A stretch of DNA of 64,000 nucleotides, from positions 1 to 64,000 of the forward strand of contig NZ_JXXD01000027.1 in assembly GCF_000935215.1 (NCBI RefSeq), read 5' to 3'. Positions 16,665-25,807 of the stretch are shown one piece after another. Below the pieces are notes generated by a model. It was not told where the DNA came from, made no database searches, and saw nothing but the letters and a program-made list of their open reading frames with translations. The stretch is from Stutzerimonas stutzeri. GTDB taxonomy: Bacteria > Pseudomonadota > Gammaproteobacteria > Pseudomonadales > Pseudomonadaceae. The translations under genes were made by a program, and so were the position numbers. Each line of letters opens with the position of its first letter. Positions within the stretch are counted from its first letter, which is position 1.

Positions 16665-16898
16665 GTTGCCTCCAACACCAAGAATGCGGCGCATGGAGGC
16701 GCCGCTGGACTCAGATTGGTACGTTGCCTGCTGGGGATAGTTCCGTGGCAATAGGGCGCAGTGCTTTGAAAATCGCGGCCAGTTACGTTAGCGAAAAATG
16801 ATGCTGTAAAACTGTAGCCGCAGCCAAAACATCGGCGGCGTTCGTCGTCTGGCTTCCATGTCGGCAGGCCCAGGAACGCGGCGGCTGTAGCGCCAACT

Positions 16899-17486
16899 TC
16901 AGCCGGCTTTAGCTTTCGCGCGGCGTCGTGCGGGACGGTCCGCTCGGCTCAGATAAACATCGATCACTGCGCTTTCACCCAGCAGCGGGCGGGCGTGCTC
17001 GAATAGGCTCATATAGAGGATATCCACTGCTGTGAAGCGCTCGCCGAGAATGTACGGGCCGTGACCCAAAGCCTCCTCGATATGGCTCATCATCGCTTGG
17101 TAAAGGCGTGCCATGGCCGCATCTCGCTCCAAGGCCTGGTTGCCCTTCATGTAAATCAACGGTTCGGTCAACCCGACCTGATAGAACAGCCAGGTTATAT
17201 AGCGCGCCCGCAGGGGGTCGCCGACCGGCACGCCAATCCTGGATTGTGGAAATAGGTCCGTGAGATACAGCGCAACGGCTCCGGTCTCGCTGATCACCTG
17301 GCCGCCATGCTCCAGCGCCGGAGTAAAGCCGTGCGGGTGAGGATTACGGGGGTCCGCTTCGCCATCGCCCACGTTCGGATCACTTACGACCTGAAGCTCA
17401 TAATCAGCGCCCAGCTCTTCCAGAAGCCAGACAATGCGCGACGAAAAAGAGCCAGGAGCGTGGTACAGCTTCAAATTGCCAGGCAT
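16899..17486 (-). CDS. Glutathione S-transferase family protein
   Basis: A 195-residue GST-like protein. The N-terminal thioredoxin-fold domain (KLYHAPGSFSSRIVWLLEELGADYELQVV, residues 4-32, with Ser in the usual activating position) includes the glutathione-binding segment HGFTPALEHGGQVISETGAVALYLTDLF (cis-Pro and the ES/ET pair). An all-helical C-terminal domain follows. The chosen start is ATG 17486, with GGAGG upstream; further upstream codons are poorly supported. The C-terminus is short and strongly basic (RPARRRAKAKAG) instead of the usual final helix, which may reflect recent 3' end change. Substrate unknown. Confidence 0.85.
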   Translation of the reverse strand: MPGNLKLYHAPGSFSSRIVWLLEELGADYELQVVSDPNVGDGEADPRNPHPHGFTPALEHGGQVISETGAVALYLTDLFPQSRIGVPVGDPLRARYITWLFYQVGLTEPLIYMKGNQALERDAAMARLYQAMMSHIEEALGHGPYILGERFTAVDILYMSLFEHARPLLGESAVIDVYLSRADRPARRRAKAKAG

Positions 17487-17653
17487 CGCGATATTTCCTC
17501 CGAAGTCAGATCGGCCACCGTCTTCGAGCGTGGCGGCCAGACAATTCAGGCTAGCCCAGCGCCGCTGTATTCGCACATTCGGGTTATCCAAAATCCACCG
17601 AAACAACGCTGCTGCTTGCTTATGCGCGTTCGGTCAAGGTTAAAAGCTGGCGT

Positions 17654-18718
17654 TTAAAGCAAGTTCATCTGCTGACCTGGCGGCGCGAAGCGGCTGCAAT
17701 CCAGGCCGAAGTTCTGCTCGCGGCGGTTGTAGCCCAGACGTCGGCAAGCCAGCTGAAAGCGCTGGCCGAGCAGCTCGGCGAATTGGCCCTCGCCGCGCAT
17801 GCGGCTGCCAAAGCGGCTGTCGTACTCCTTGCCGCCGCGTGACTGGCGCACCAGGCTCATGACATGAGCGGCACGCTGCGGAAAATGCTCCTGCAGCCAT
17901 TCATCGAACAGCGTCGCCACTTCGTGGGGCAGGCGCAGCAGCACATAGCCGGCCGAGCGCGCACCGGCCTCGCGGGCGGCTTCGAGCAAGTGCTCAAGCT
18001 CCATGTCGTTGATCATCGGAATCATCGGCGCGCACATCACGCTGACCGGCACGCCAGCCTCATGCAGGGTGCGCAACACCCGCAGCCGCGCCGAGGGTGA
18101 GGCCGCGCGCGGCTCCATGATGCGTTTCAGCTCGTCGTCCAGCGTGGTCAGGCTGACCGAAACGCTGACCAGCTGCTGCTCGGCCAACGGCACCAGCAGA
18201 TCGAGATCGCGCAGCACCAGCGAACCCTTGGTAATGATGTGCACCGGGTGCTTGAAGCGCAGCAGGATCTCCAGCGCCTGGCGCGTCAGCCGCTGCTCGC
18301 GCTCCAGCGGTTGATAGGCGTCGGTGTTCACCCCCAGGGCGATCGGTTGCGGCACGTAGCCCGGCTTGGAAAGTTCCTGTTCGAGGCGCTCGGCGAGGTT
18401 GGTCTTGGCGATCAGCCGCGTCTCGAAGTCGATGCCCGGCGACAGGTCCCAATAGGCATGACTGGGCCGCGCGAAGCAGTAGATGCAGCCGTGTTCGCAG
18501 CCTCGATAGGGATTGACCGAGCGATCGAAACCCACGTCAGGCGACTGGTTACGGGTCAGTACGCTCTTGGCCGTCTCCAGGCGCACTTCGGTGGCGCGGG
18601 TCGGCGGCACGTCCTGTTCCCAGCCGTCGTCGTACGCCTCGCTGCGTGTCGGCGCGAAACGGTTGTCCGGGTTGATCGCAGTGCCGCGGCCGCGTGGTGT
18701 GGCACGGGGGAAGCTCAT
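17654..18718 (-). CDS. PA0069-family radical SAM protein (SplB-like), SOS-controlled
   Basis: A 354-residue radical S-adenosylmethionine enzyme related to spore photoproduct lyase. The [4Fe-4S] motif CxxxCxxC is intact (CEHGCIYC, about residues 74-81, then FARPSHAYW). A TIM-barrel follows, with KTNLAERLEQEL, GVNTDAYQPLE and ITKGSLVLRDLDLL, and the C-terminal Cys-containing segment ends the protein. A perfect LexA box lies 19 bases before the start codon. The orthologue PA0069 belongs to the P. aeruginosa LexA regulon, so a DNA-damage role is likely, but the reaction is not established. It is monocistronic here. Confidence 0.9.
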   Translation of the reverse strand: MSFPRATPRGRGTAINPDNRFAPTRSEAYDDGWEQDVPPTRATEVRLETAKSVLTRNQSPDVGFDRSVNPYRGCEHGCIYCFARPSHAYWDLSPGIDFETRLIAKTNLAERLEQELSKPGYVPQPIALGVNTDAYQPLEREQRLTRQALEILLRFKHPVHIITKGSLVLRDLDLLVPLAEQQLVSVSVSLTTLDDELKRIMEPRAASPSARLRVLRTLHEAGVPVSVMCAPMIPMINDMELEHLLEAAREAGARSAGYVLLRLPHEVATLFDEWLQEHFPQRAAHVMSLVRQSRGGKEYDSRFGSRMRGEGQFAELLGQRFQLACRRLGYNRREQNFGLDCSRFAPPGQQMNLL

Positions 18719-18736
18719 GGGGTGTCGGTCCGATTA

Positions 18737-18752
18737 CTGTTCATTCATACAG
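18737..18752. promoter_or_regulatory. LexA (SOS) box
   Basis: CTGT-TCATTCAT-ACAG matches the gamma-proteobacterial LexA consensus CTGT(N8)ACAG exactly. It lies within a longer perfect inverted repeat, CGATTACTGT at 18731-18740 and ACAGTAATCG at 18749-18758. It lies 19 bases upstream of the radical SAM ATG, where bound LexA would block transcription. The acyltransferase start is 265 bases away on the other side and is less likely to be controlled by it. Confidence 0.88.
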
Positions 18753-19017
18753 TAATCGTCTCGACGACAGCGCGCCAGCGCCGCTGATCGGTGCTGCCTG
18801 CTACCGCCTGTCGGTTGGCTCGGGAACATTTGCGCTGCGCTCGGGACAAAGGGGCTGACCGGGTAACGCTTGCACGAGCGAGCGACGCCTGTCGTGGCGG
18901 CCGGCAAACAACAAGGACGATCGGAGCGCGGTGCGCGACCGATCCGGCAGTACCGGCATGCACCGCTTGCGTGCGCCCCTTTTCTTAGTCACTGCCGTTA
19001 CTCGTCAGGAGCAGACC

Positions 19018-20088
19018 ATGCATCCCACCGGCTCTTTCCACACCCGGGAGAATAATTTCGACTTCCTGCGCTTCTTCGCTGCGGCGCTGGTGCTGTTCGC
19101 CCACAGCTATCCGCTGGTTGGCCGCCGTGGAGATGAACCCCTGACGTTGCTCACCGGCTACGAAAAGGGCGGCTCGATCGCCGTCGGCATCTTCTTCGTG
19201 ATGAGCGGTTATCTGATAGCCTCGTCCTGGCTGGCCAGCAGCAGCCCGAAAAGCTTCCTGATCAAGCGGGCGCTGCGCATCTTTCCGGCGTTGATCGTCG
19301 CGGTATTGCTCTCGGTGTTTGTCATCGGGCCGCTGGTCACCCATCTGACCCTCGGCCAGTATCTCGCGGCCGACGGCACCTGGACCTATCTGCAGAACAT
19401 CCTCTTGGTGACACGCTACGAGCTGCCCGGCGTATTCATCGGCAACGTCTACCCCGACGTGGTCAATGGCTCGCTGTGGACGTTGCCGCTGGAAGTGTTG
19501 ATGTACATCGGCGTGATGATTCTCGGGCTGACCGGTTTCCTCACGCGCCGGCTGATCTTCCTGCCGATTGCCGTGCTCGCCGTCGGGCATTTCTGGCTGC
19601 TGGGCAAGCTGGGGATCGAGTCCTACTTCATCAAGAACATCTTCAAGCTGGGCTTGCTCTATTACAGCGGCGCGGCGCTGTTCCTCTATCGCGACGACAT
19701 CCCCTGGCGTGGCTGGATCGCGGCGTTGTTGTTCGCCGCACTGGTGGCGACCTTCCGTACCGATATCGGCCCGCTGGTGTACTTCATTGCGTTGCCGTAT
19801 CTGGTGCTCTACCTGGCCTACGCGCCGCTGCCGCTTATTTCGCGCTTCGGCAAGTACGGCGATTTTTCCTATGGCCTGTACATCTACGCCTTCCCGTTCC
19901 AGCAGCTGACCATCTACCTGTTCGGCCCGCAGGTCGGCGTGCTCGGTCTGACGCTGATCGCCTTCGTGCCGACGTTGATCCTCGCCGCACTGTCCTGGCA
20001 CCTGATCGAAGCGCCGGCGATGAAGCTCAAGCGCCTGTTTGCTTCGCCACCGCAGCCGGGGCGGGCGACGCCGAAGGTCGAAGGCTGA
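19018..20088 (+). CDS. Acyltransferase 3 family membrane protein (OafA/YrhL type)
   Basis: A 356-residue integral membrane O-acyltransferase, expected to acetylate or otherwise acylate a surface sugar or lipid. The N-terminus has the family's opening NNFDFLRFFAAALVLFAHSYPL with the catalytic-type His (FAHS, about residue 29), then the VGIFFVMSGYLIASS and IKRALRIFPALIV signatures. About ten helices follow. ATG 19018 is supported by CAGGAG six bases upstream. No polysaccharide genes adjoin it, so the acceptor is unknown; O-antigen or peptidoglycan acetylation are possibilities. A strong terminator follows at 20111. Confidence 0.88.
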   Translation: MHPTGSFHTRENNFDFLRFFAAALVLFAHSYPLVGRRGDEPLTLLTGYEKGGSIAVGIFFVMSGYLIASSWLASSSPKSFLIKRALRIFPALIVAVLLSVFVIGPLVTHLTLGQYLAADGTWTYLQNILLVTRYELPGVFIGNVYPDVVNGSLWTLPLEVLMYIGVMILGLTGFLTRRLIFLPIAVLAVGHFWLLGKLGIESYFIKNIFKLGLLYYSGAALFLYRDDIPWRGWIAALLFAALVATFRTDIGPLVYFIALPYLVLYLAYAPLPLISRFGKYGDFSYGLYIYAFPFQQLTIYLFGPQVGVLGLTLIAFVPTLILAALSWHLIEAPAMKLKRLFASPPQPGRATPKVEG

Positions 20089-20110
20089 TTTGGACTGATA
20101 CAAAAACACG

Positions 20111-20140
20111 GAACCCGCCACTTGGCGGGTTCTTTGTTTT
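20111..20140 (+). terminator. Rho-independent terminator after the acyltransferase
   Basis: GAACCCGCCA at 20111-20120 pairs with TGGCGGGTTC at 20123-20132 around a tight loop and is followed by TTTGTTTT. The A-rich sequence on the other side (ACAAAAACAC) lets it also terminate the convergent DUF1835 transcript. Confidence 0.8.
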
Positions 20141-20182
20141 AGAGCTTGGGCGCGCCGAGTCTTGGCCGTGAAGTGAAGTCTT

Positions 20183-20962
20183 TCACCTCATGACTCGGCG
20201 CACCTGCAGATCACGGTAACCGGCTGTTGGATCGCCCTGTACCTCCAGACGCCCTGCGGCAGCCAGTACGCGGGCGCGCCAGTAGAGGAAGAAATCCGTG
20301 GGAAAGAAGCCGTCGCAATGGCCCATGACCTCGGCCATCGCACGCGCCAGCGGAGCGAATTCGTCGGGGCTTGCAGCGACCAGCGCCGCGTCGATCAGCC
20401 GATAATCCTCGCCCCGAAACACCCCCTCGAACCAGCGGCGAATGTCATGCGAGCTGGCGCACTGCTCGTGCCAGACCGCAGCGAGTTCAGCCTGGCGAGA
20501 CGCGGGAACCGCCTGTGGGCTGTATAGCGCCGCCAGTGCCTCGGGCGAATGCATGGACACCGCCTTGCGCTGGCCGGCGCGGCTGTCTCCGGTGCCGCAA
20601 GCGACTTCGTGCAACCCGCAGCTGGAGCCCTGCAGCAGCGCGGCGATGCGAGCCAGCAGTAGCTGTTCGGATGCGCTGTCGCCGTGCCAGACCGTTACGG
20701 CTGCAGCCTGTTTGGCTAGGTTGGCTAGCCAGTGTGCATCAGCCGCTAGCTCATCGGCGAACACCGGGCGTGGCGCCACCTCTGCGGGCCAGACCTGCTC
20801 CCAGAATGCGGTGCGAGCAGCGCAAGGCGCACGATCCACGTCATTCAGCGGTCCGACAGCCAGGTCGTCGCGCAACACCCGCACCTGTACCTCGGGCTCG
20901 AGCCTGGCCAGCAGCGTACGTACGCTGTCGCCGGCCAGGTCGCCGCAGGTCAGGTGCAGCAC
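20183..20962 (-). CDS. DUF1835 domain protein
   Basis: A 259-residue protein with the DUF1835 opening MLHLTCGDLAGDSVRTLL and the internal VRVLRDDLAVGPLND segment (about residues 25-42), and a C-terminal DUF3658-like helical part (DYRLIDAALVA...CDGFFPTDFFLYWRARVL). The function of this family is unknown. It follows the yheV-like gene by five bases in the same direction and may be co-expressed with prlC-yheV. In Pseudomonas the same neighbours (prlC, zinc-ribbon protein, this gene) recur, which is family knowledge. Confidence 0.8.
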   Translation of the reverse strand: MLHLTCGDLAGDSVRTLLARLEPEVQVRVLRDDLAVGPLNDVDRAPCAARTAFWEQVWPAEVAPRPVFADELAADAHWLANLAKQAAAVTVWHGDSASEQLLLARIAALLQGSSCGLHEVACGTGDSRAGQRKAVSMHSPEALAALYSPQAVPASRQAELAAVWHEQCASSHDIRRWFEGVFRGEDYRLIDAALVAASPDEFAPLARAMAEVMGHCDGFFPTDFFLYWRARVLAAAGRLEVQGDPTAGYRDLQVRRVMR

Positions 20963-20967
20963 AGTGG

Positions 20968-21246
20968 CTACTCGGGCTTCTTCAACTTTGGATTAGGAAA
21001 GAACTGCACCGATTGCACCTGCGGGTTGGCCGGCTTGGGCTGGACTTTGTTGACTCGCGTGCCCAGCTCCATCGGTACCGACTGGCCCTGGGCGTTGAGC
21101 GTGTCGGCGTAGCCGCAGTCGATGCATTCGCGGTGCGGCACGCCGTCGACGTCCCACATCTTGATGCAGTCCGTGCCGCTGCACGCGGGGCACACGGCCC
21201 CGGCGATGAAGCGCTTGGTGGTGACACGGGTTACTTCGTCGTTCAT
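20968..21246 (-). CDS. yheV: YheV-family zinc-ribbon protein
   Basis: A 92-residue protein with a four-cysteine zinc ribbon: CPACSGTDC (about residues 19-27) and ECIDCGYAD (about residues 40-48), followed by a polar tail ending NPKLKKPE. YheV is a small conserved partner of the oligopeptidase gene prlC in gammaproteobacteria; its biochemical role is not known. Its ATG (21246) overlaps the prlC stop by four bases (ATGA), so the two are translationally coupled. Confidence 0.9.
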   Translation of the reverse strand: MNDEVTRVTTKRFIAGAVCPACSGTDCIKMWDVDGVPHRECIDCGYADTLNAQGQSVPMELGTRVNKVQPKPANPQVQSVQFFPNPKLKKPE

Positions 21247-23294
21247 GCCGCGGCCTCCGCTACCAGCCCGAGGTGGCGCAGCAGGGCGTCGATGGACGGC
21301 TCGCGGCCTCGGAAATCGACGAACAGTACCATCGGCTCCTGGGAGCCGCCACGGGCCAGGATCGCCTCGCGGAAGGCGCGCCCGGTCTCGGAGTTGAACA
21401 CGCCTTCTTCCTCGAAGCGCGAGAAGGCATCGGACGACAGCACCTCGGCCCACTTGTAGCTGTAGTAACCGGCCGCGTAACCGCCAGAGAAGATATGCGC
21501 AAAGCTGTTGGGGAAGCGGTTGTAGACCGGCGGGCGCATCACCGAGACCTCGTCGCGGATGTGCTCGAGTACCTGCAGCACGCTGCGGCCGTCGCCGTGG
21601 GTGGCGTGCAGTTCGAAGTCGAACAGGGAGAACTCCAGCTGGCGCGCCATCATCATGCCGGACTGGAAGTTCTTCGCCGCCAGCATCATGTCCAGTTTGT
21701 CCTGCGGCAGGCGCTCGCCGGTCTGGTAGTGGCCGGAGATGTGCGCCAGGCCTTCGGGGTCCCAGCACCAGTTCTCCATGAACTGGCTCGGCAGCTCCAC
21801 GGCATCCCAGGCCACGCCATTGATGCCCGAGGCGCCGGCGTGCTCGACCTGGGTCAGCAGGTGGTGCAGGCCATGGCCGAATTCGTGGAACAGCGTGGTG
21901 ACTTCATCGTGGGTCAGCAGCGCCGGGCGCTCACCCACCGGCGGGGTGAAGTTGCAGACCAGGTTGGCCACCGGTGTCTGCAGCGTGCCAGCGGCGGTAC
22001 GGCGCTTGTCGCGGGCGCCATCCATCCAGGCGCCGCCGCGCTTGTTCGGCCGCGCATAGAGGTCGAAGAAGAAGCGCCCGACGTGCTGGCCGTTCTCGGT
22101 GATCTCGAACAGACGCACTTCCGGATGCCAGCCGTCGAAGCCTTCCAGCTCATGAATCTCGATGCCGTACAGGCGCTGGACGATACAGAACAGCCCGGAC
22201 AGCACCTTGTCGATCGGGAAGTAGGCGCGCAGTTCTTCCTGGTTCAGGCTGTAGCGCTGCTGGCGCAGCTTCTCGGCGTAGTAGCCGAGGTCCCAGCTCT
22301 GCAGATCGTCCAGGCCCTGCTCGGCGGCGAAGGCGCGCAGTTCGGCCAGGTCGCGCTCGGCGAACGGCTTGCTGCGCACCGCCAGGTCACGCAGGAAACT
22401 CAGCACCTGCTCGGTGGATTCGGCCATCTTGGTCGCCAGCGACAGCTCGGCGAAGTTGCCGTAGCCGAGCAGCCCGGCCAGCTCGTGGCGCAGCTCGAGG
22501 ATCTCGGCCATTACCGGGCCGTTGTCGAACTGCCCGGCATTCGGGCCCTGGTCCGAGGCGCGGGTGCAGTAGGCGGCGTAGACCTCCTCGCGCAGGTCGC
22601 GGTTGTCGGCGTAGGTCATCACCGCGTAGTAGCTGGGGAATTCCAGACTGATCAGCCAGCCGTCGAGATCCTTCGCCTTGGCTGCCTCGGCCATCTGTGC
22701 CTTGGCCGAATCGGTGATACCGGCCAGCAGGCTTTCGTCGGTGATGTGCCGGGTCCAGCCCTGGGTGGCGTCCAGCAGCTGGTTGGAGAATTTGCTGCCC
22801 AGCTCCGCGAGCTTCATCTGGATGGCGCCGAAGCGTTGCTGCTCGACCGGCGGCAGGTCGATGCCGGACAGGCGGAAGTCACGCAGCGAATGCTCGAGGA
22901 TGGTCTTCTGCGCCACCTCGAAGCCAGCCGCCGCGGGGCTCGCGGCCAATGCCTGGTAGGCCTCGAACAGGTCGCGGTTCTGTCCGAGTTCGGTGTAGTA
23001 GGCCGACAGCTTGGGCAGGCAGGCCTCATAGGCGGTACGCAGCTCCGGGCTGTTGCACACCGAGTTCAAATGGCCGACCGGGCCCCAGGCGCGGCCCAGA
23101 CGGTCGTTCAGTTCGTCGAGGCCGACCACCAGGGTCTGCCAGTCCAGGCTGTCGGCCGGGCGGCTAAGCAGTTCCTGGATCGCCACGCGGTTGTCGCCGA
23201 GGATGGTGTCGATGGCCGGCTCGACGTGCTCCGGGCGGATCTCGGAGTAGGGTGGCAGATCGAAATCTTGCAGCAGGGGATTGTTCGCGCTCAC
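21243..23294 (-). CDS. prlC: Oligopeptidase A (M3 zinc metallopeptidase)
   Basis: A 683-residue cytoplasmic peptidase that degrades signal peptides and other short peptides. The zinc site HEFGH (first His about residue 470) is intact within TLFHEFGHGLHHLL, with the third ligand Glu downstream (ELPSQFMENW). The GTG at 23294 is chosen because AAGGTG lies six bases upstream and the protein then begins MSANNPLLQDFDLP, the usual family N-terminus; GTG 23303 would add three residues. It is coupled to yheV. Confidence 0.95.
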   Translation of the reverse strand: MSANNPLLQDFDLPPYSEIRPEHVEPAIDTILGDNRVAIQELLSRPADSLDWQTLVVGLDELNDRLGRAWGPVGHLNSVCNSPELRTAYEACLPKLSAYYTELGQNRDLFEAYQALAASPAAAGFEVAQKTILEHSLRDFRLSGIDLPPVEQQRFGAIQMKLAELGSKFSNQLLDATQGWTRHITDESLLAGITDSAKAQMAEAAKAKDLDGWLISLEFPSYYAVMTYADNRDLREEVYAAYCTRASDQGPNAGQFDNGPVMAEILELRHELAGLLGYGNFAELSLATKMAESTEQVLSFLRDLAVRSKPFAERDLAELRAFAAEQGLDDLQSWDLGYYAEKLRQQRYSLNQEELRAYFPIDKVLSGLFCIVQRLYGIEIHELEGFDGWHPEVRLFEITENGQHVGRFFFDLYARPNKRGGAWMDGARDKRRTAAGTLQTPVANLVCNFTPPVGERPALLTHDEVTTLFHEFGHGLHHLLTQVEHAGASGINGVAWDAVELPSQFMENWCWDPEGLAHISGHYQTGERLPQDKLDMMLAAKNFQSGMMMARQLEFSLFDFELHATHGDGRSVLQVLEHIRDEVSVMRPPVYNRFPNSFAHIFSGGYAAGYYSYKWAEVLSSDAFSRFEEEGVFNSETGRAFREAILARGGSQEPMVLFVDFRGREPSIDALLRHLGLVAEAAA

Positions 23295-23552
23295 GGGGGA
23301 CACCTTGTGACGAAAGGGATTGCAGGCCGCTTACTTGAGTGAGGCTGGACAGGCCAGCGCGCAGGCAGATGTCCTAGATGGACGCGCTGCCGCGCTTTTT
23401 CAACGCCGGGCGACGAAACGCGCCGCCGGGCAAGCAGCCGGTAGTTAACTCTGACCACGCCAGGCGGCATGCTGCTCAGGCCTGGTTTACCGCGGCAATG
23501 CCGGCCATCTTAATTACAATCGCACCTCCCCGCAGCCAAAGAGGTTTCTATC

Positions 23553-24089
23553 GTGGCGATACGCAGCTTCCAAAACAGCACTCCACAATTGGGCGAGCGC
23601 GTGTTCGTCGACGACTCCGCCGTGGTCATCGGCGATGTCGAGATCGGTGCCGACAGTTCGGTCTGGCCGCTGACGGTGATCCGCGGCGACATGCACCGCA
23701 TCCGCATCGGCGCGCGCTCGAGCATCCAGGACGGCAGCGTGCTGCACATCACCCACGCCGGGTCGTACAACCCGGACGGCTTTCCGCTGAGCATCGGCGA
23801 CGAAGTCACCGTCGGCCACAAGGTCACGCTGCACGGCTGCACCCTGGGCAATCGCATCCTGGTCGGTATGGGCTCGATCGTGATGGACGGCGCGGTGGTC
23901 GAGGATGAAGTGATTATCGGCGCCGGCAGCCTGGTGCCGCCGGGCAAGACGTTGGAAAGCGGCTATCTCTACGTTGGCAGCCCGGTAAAGCAGGCCCGTC
24001 CGCTGACCGAAAAGGAGCGCAGCTTCTTCAGTTACACCGCCGGCAACTACGTGAAGCTCAAGGACCAGCACATCGCTGAGCGCGGCTGA
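23553..24089 (+). CDS. Gamma carbonic anhydrase family protein (YrdA-like)
   Basis: A 178-residue left-handed beta-helix protein made of hexapeptide repeats (I-G-x-x-x-x periodicity from about residue 25 to 130). The three zinc-ligand histidines of gamma-class carbonic anhydrases are in place (VLHITHA about 64-69, TVGHKVTLHGC about 87-97). Many YrdA-type members bind metal but show little or no anhydrase activity, so the catalytic role is uncertain. The start is GTG 23553, preceded by AGAGG. It is divergent from prlC across a 258-bp gap in which no RNA gene was recognised. Confidence 0.9.
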   Translation: MAIRSFQNSTPQLGERVFVDDSAVVIGDVEIGADSSVWPLTVIRGDMHRIRIGARSSIQDGSVLHITHAGSYNPDGFPLSIGDEVTVGHKVTLHGCTLGNRILVGMGSIVMDGAVVEDEVIIGAGSLVPPGKTLESGYLYVGSPVKQARPLTEKERSFFSYTAGNYVKLKDQHIAERG

Positions 24090-24095
24090 TCCTGC

Positions 24096-24521
24096 TCACT
24101 TGGCGAACAGCTGACTCATGTCCTTGAATGCCTTGAACTCCAGCGCATTGCCGCAGGGGTCGAGCAGGAACATCGTTGCCTGTTCGCCGACCTGGCCCTG
24201 GAAGCGCACGTAGGGCTCGATGACGAAGCGCGTGCCGCGCGCCTTCAGCCGCTCGGCCAGTGCCTCCCATTGCTCCCAGCCAAGCACCACACCGAAGTGC
24301 GGCACCGGCACGTCGTGGCCGTCCACCGGGTTGCTATGCGCCGCCTCCTGATGCGGCATCTTCGGTGCTTCGTGGATCACCAGCTGGTGGCCGAAGAAAT
24401 CGAAATCCACCCAGTGCTCGCTGCTGCGGCCCTCGGCGCAGCCGAACGCCTCGCCGTAGAAGGTGCGGGCGGCGGCCAGATCGTGGACGGGAATGGCGAG
24501 GTGGAAGGGCGAAAGCGTCAT
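24096..24521 (-). CDS. VOC (glyoxalase/dioxygenase fold) family protein
   Basis: A 141-residue protein with two beta-alpha-beta-beta-beta modules. The N-terminal module starts [24 protein letters not shown] and includes the [21 protein letters not shown] metal-side strands. The second has [20 protein letters not shown] and ends with [16 protein letters not shown], where the final E is the typical metal ligand. The start at ATG 24521 follows AGGAG eight bases upstream; GTG 24530 is less likely. It is convergent with the carbonic anhydrase gene six bases away. Substrate unknown. Confidence 0.85.
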   Translation of the reverse strand: MTLSPFHLAIPVHDLAAARTFYGEAFGCAEGRSSEHWVDFDFFGHQLVIHEAPKMPHQEAAHSNPVDGHDVPVPHFGVVLGWEQWEALAERLKARGTRFVIEPYVRFQGQVGEQATMFLLDPCGNALEFKAFKDMSQLFAK

Positions 24522-24617
24522 AGATGGCACTCCTGAGCATGGGACGCTTCGAGTCTAGAGCCTTTTTCCACCGATCGGCCTACGCTCAGCAGAACAGAGA
24601 CGAAAGGAGAGCCGTCG

Positions 24618-25601
24618 ATGCGCGCCATGTTGCTGGAACAGATTGGCCAACCGCTGCAGCTGCGCGAACTGCCCGAGCCGCAAGCGGGGCCAGGGGAGCT
24701 GCGGGTCAAGGTACTGGCTTGCGGCGTCTGTCGCACCGACCTGCACGTGGTGGACGGCGAGTTGCCGGAGGCGCCGCTGCCGATCATCCCGGGTCACGAG
24801 ATTGTCGGCCGCGTCGATGCGCTGGGCGAAGGCGTCAGCGGTTTCGAGCTAGGCCAGCGGGTCGGCATTCCCTGGCTCGGGCATACCTGCGGCACCTGCA
24901 GCTATTGCCAGCACGCCGAGGAAAACCTCTGCGATGCGCCGCAGTTCACCGGCTACACGCGGCCGGGCGGTTATGCCGAATACGTGGTGGCCGACGCGCG
25001 CTTCGCCTTTGCCCTCGGCGAGGAGGGCGATGCCGTGGCACTGGCGCCGCTGCTCTGCGCTGGGCTGATCGGCTGGCGTTCGCTGGTCAAGGCCGGTGAT
25101 GGCAAACGTCTCGGGCTGTACGGTTTCGGCGCCGCGGCACATATCGTCATGCAGGTGGCGCGTTGGCAGGGGCGCGACGTGTATGCCTTCAGCCGCCCGG
25201 GCGATGTGGCCGCGCAGGATTTCGCTCGTTCGCTGGGTGCGGTTTGGGCCGGGGATTCAGGGGAGCTGCCACCGGTGCCGCTGGATGCGGCGATCATCTA
25301 TGCACCGGCCGGTGAGCTGGTGCCGGCGGCGCTGCGAGCCGTGCGCAAGGGCGGCCGGGTGGTCTGTGCCGGCATCCACATGAGCGACATTCCGAGCTTC
25401 CCCTACGACATCCTCTGGCAGGAGCGCGAGCTGGTTTCGGTGGCCAACCTGACCCGTCAGGACGGCCTGGACTTCTTCCCGGTCGCCGCGCAGGTCGGCA
25501 TTCATACCGAAACCCATGCCTATCCGCTGGAACAGGCCAACCAGGCGCTGGACGATCTGCGCCATGGACGCTTCCAGGGCGCGGCAGTGCTGGTGCCGTG
25601 A
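24618..25601 (+). CDS. Zinc-dependent alcohol dehydrogenase
   Basis: A 327-residue medium-chain dehydrogenase/reductase, probably using NAD(P)H. Catalytic zinc ligands are visible in CGVCRTDLHVVDGELP (Cys about residue 37) and GHEIVGRVDALG (His-Glu). The four structural-zinc cysteines are in the loop CGTCSYCQHAEENLC (about residues 92-106). The nucleotide-binding fold starts at LGLYGFGAAAHIVMQVA. Length and the short C-terminus fit the AdhA/propanol-preferring group. The gene has a good AAAGGAG site. Its physiological alcohol is not known. Confidence 0.9.
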   Translation: MRAMLLEQIGQPLQLRELPEPQAGPGELRVKVLACGVCRTDLHVVDGELPEAPLPIIPGHEIVGRVDALGEGVSGFELGQRVGIPWLGHTCGTCSYCQHAEENLCDAPQFTGYTRPGGYAEYVVADARFAFALGEEGDAVALAPLLCAGLIGWRSLVKAGDGKRLGLYGFGAAAHIVMQVARWQGRDVYAFSRPGDVAAQDFARSLGAVWAGDSGELPPVPLDAAIIYAPAGELVPAALRAVRKGGRVVCAGIHMSDIPSFPYDILWQERELVSVANLTRQDGLDFFPVAAQVGIHTETHAYPLEQANQALDDLRHGRFQGAAVLVP

Positions 25602-25653
25602 AGAGCATGCTGCGCGAGCCATTTCGTGGGCCCGCGTCCTGATATGGCTTGGT

Positions 25654-25750
25654 CGTAGGGTGGATCGCGCTTTATCGATCCACGGGGTGGGGAACCACGG
25701 GTTAGCCGAGCGGGGGCTCGGTGGTTGTAAAAGGCGACATCCACCCTACG
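25654..25750. repeat. Palindromic dispersed repeat, copy A
   Basis: A 97-bp element bounded by a perfect 12-bp terminal inverted repeat, CGTAGGGTGGAT at 25654-25665 and ATCCACCCTACG at 25739-25750. Internal arms such as GCGCTTTATCGATCCAC and GTGGTTGTAAAAGGCGAC match the two arms of copy B at 39391 when that copy is reversed. It fits a REPIN/MITE-type non-autonomous element between the alcohol dehydrogenase and metQ. Confidence 0.75.
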
Positions 25751-25764
25751 GCCAAAAAACGAAA

Positions 25765-25783
25765 AACCCCGCCGAGGCGGGGT
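25765..25783. terminator. Bidirectional terminator between adh and metQ
   Basis: AACCCCGCC at 25765-25773 pairs with GGCGGGGTT at 25776-25784 around a very small loop. It is preceded by AAAAAACGAAA and followed by TGTT, so on the minus strand it ends the metQIN transcript with a run of T and on the plus strand it may stop the dehydrogenase transcript. Confidence 0.7.
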
Positions 25784-25807
25784 TTGTTCAGCGCAACGCG
25801 GTCACGG

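Noticed and set aside
21273-23342. 689-codon plus-strand frame antisense to prlC
   Set aside because: Fully mirrors the oligopeptidase gene and has no recognisable domain or ribosome site.
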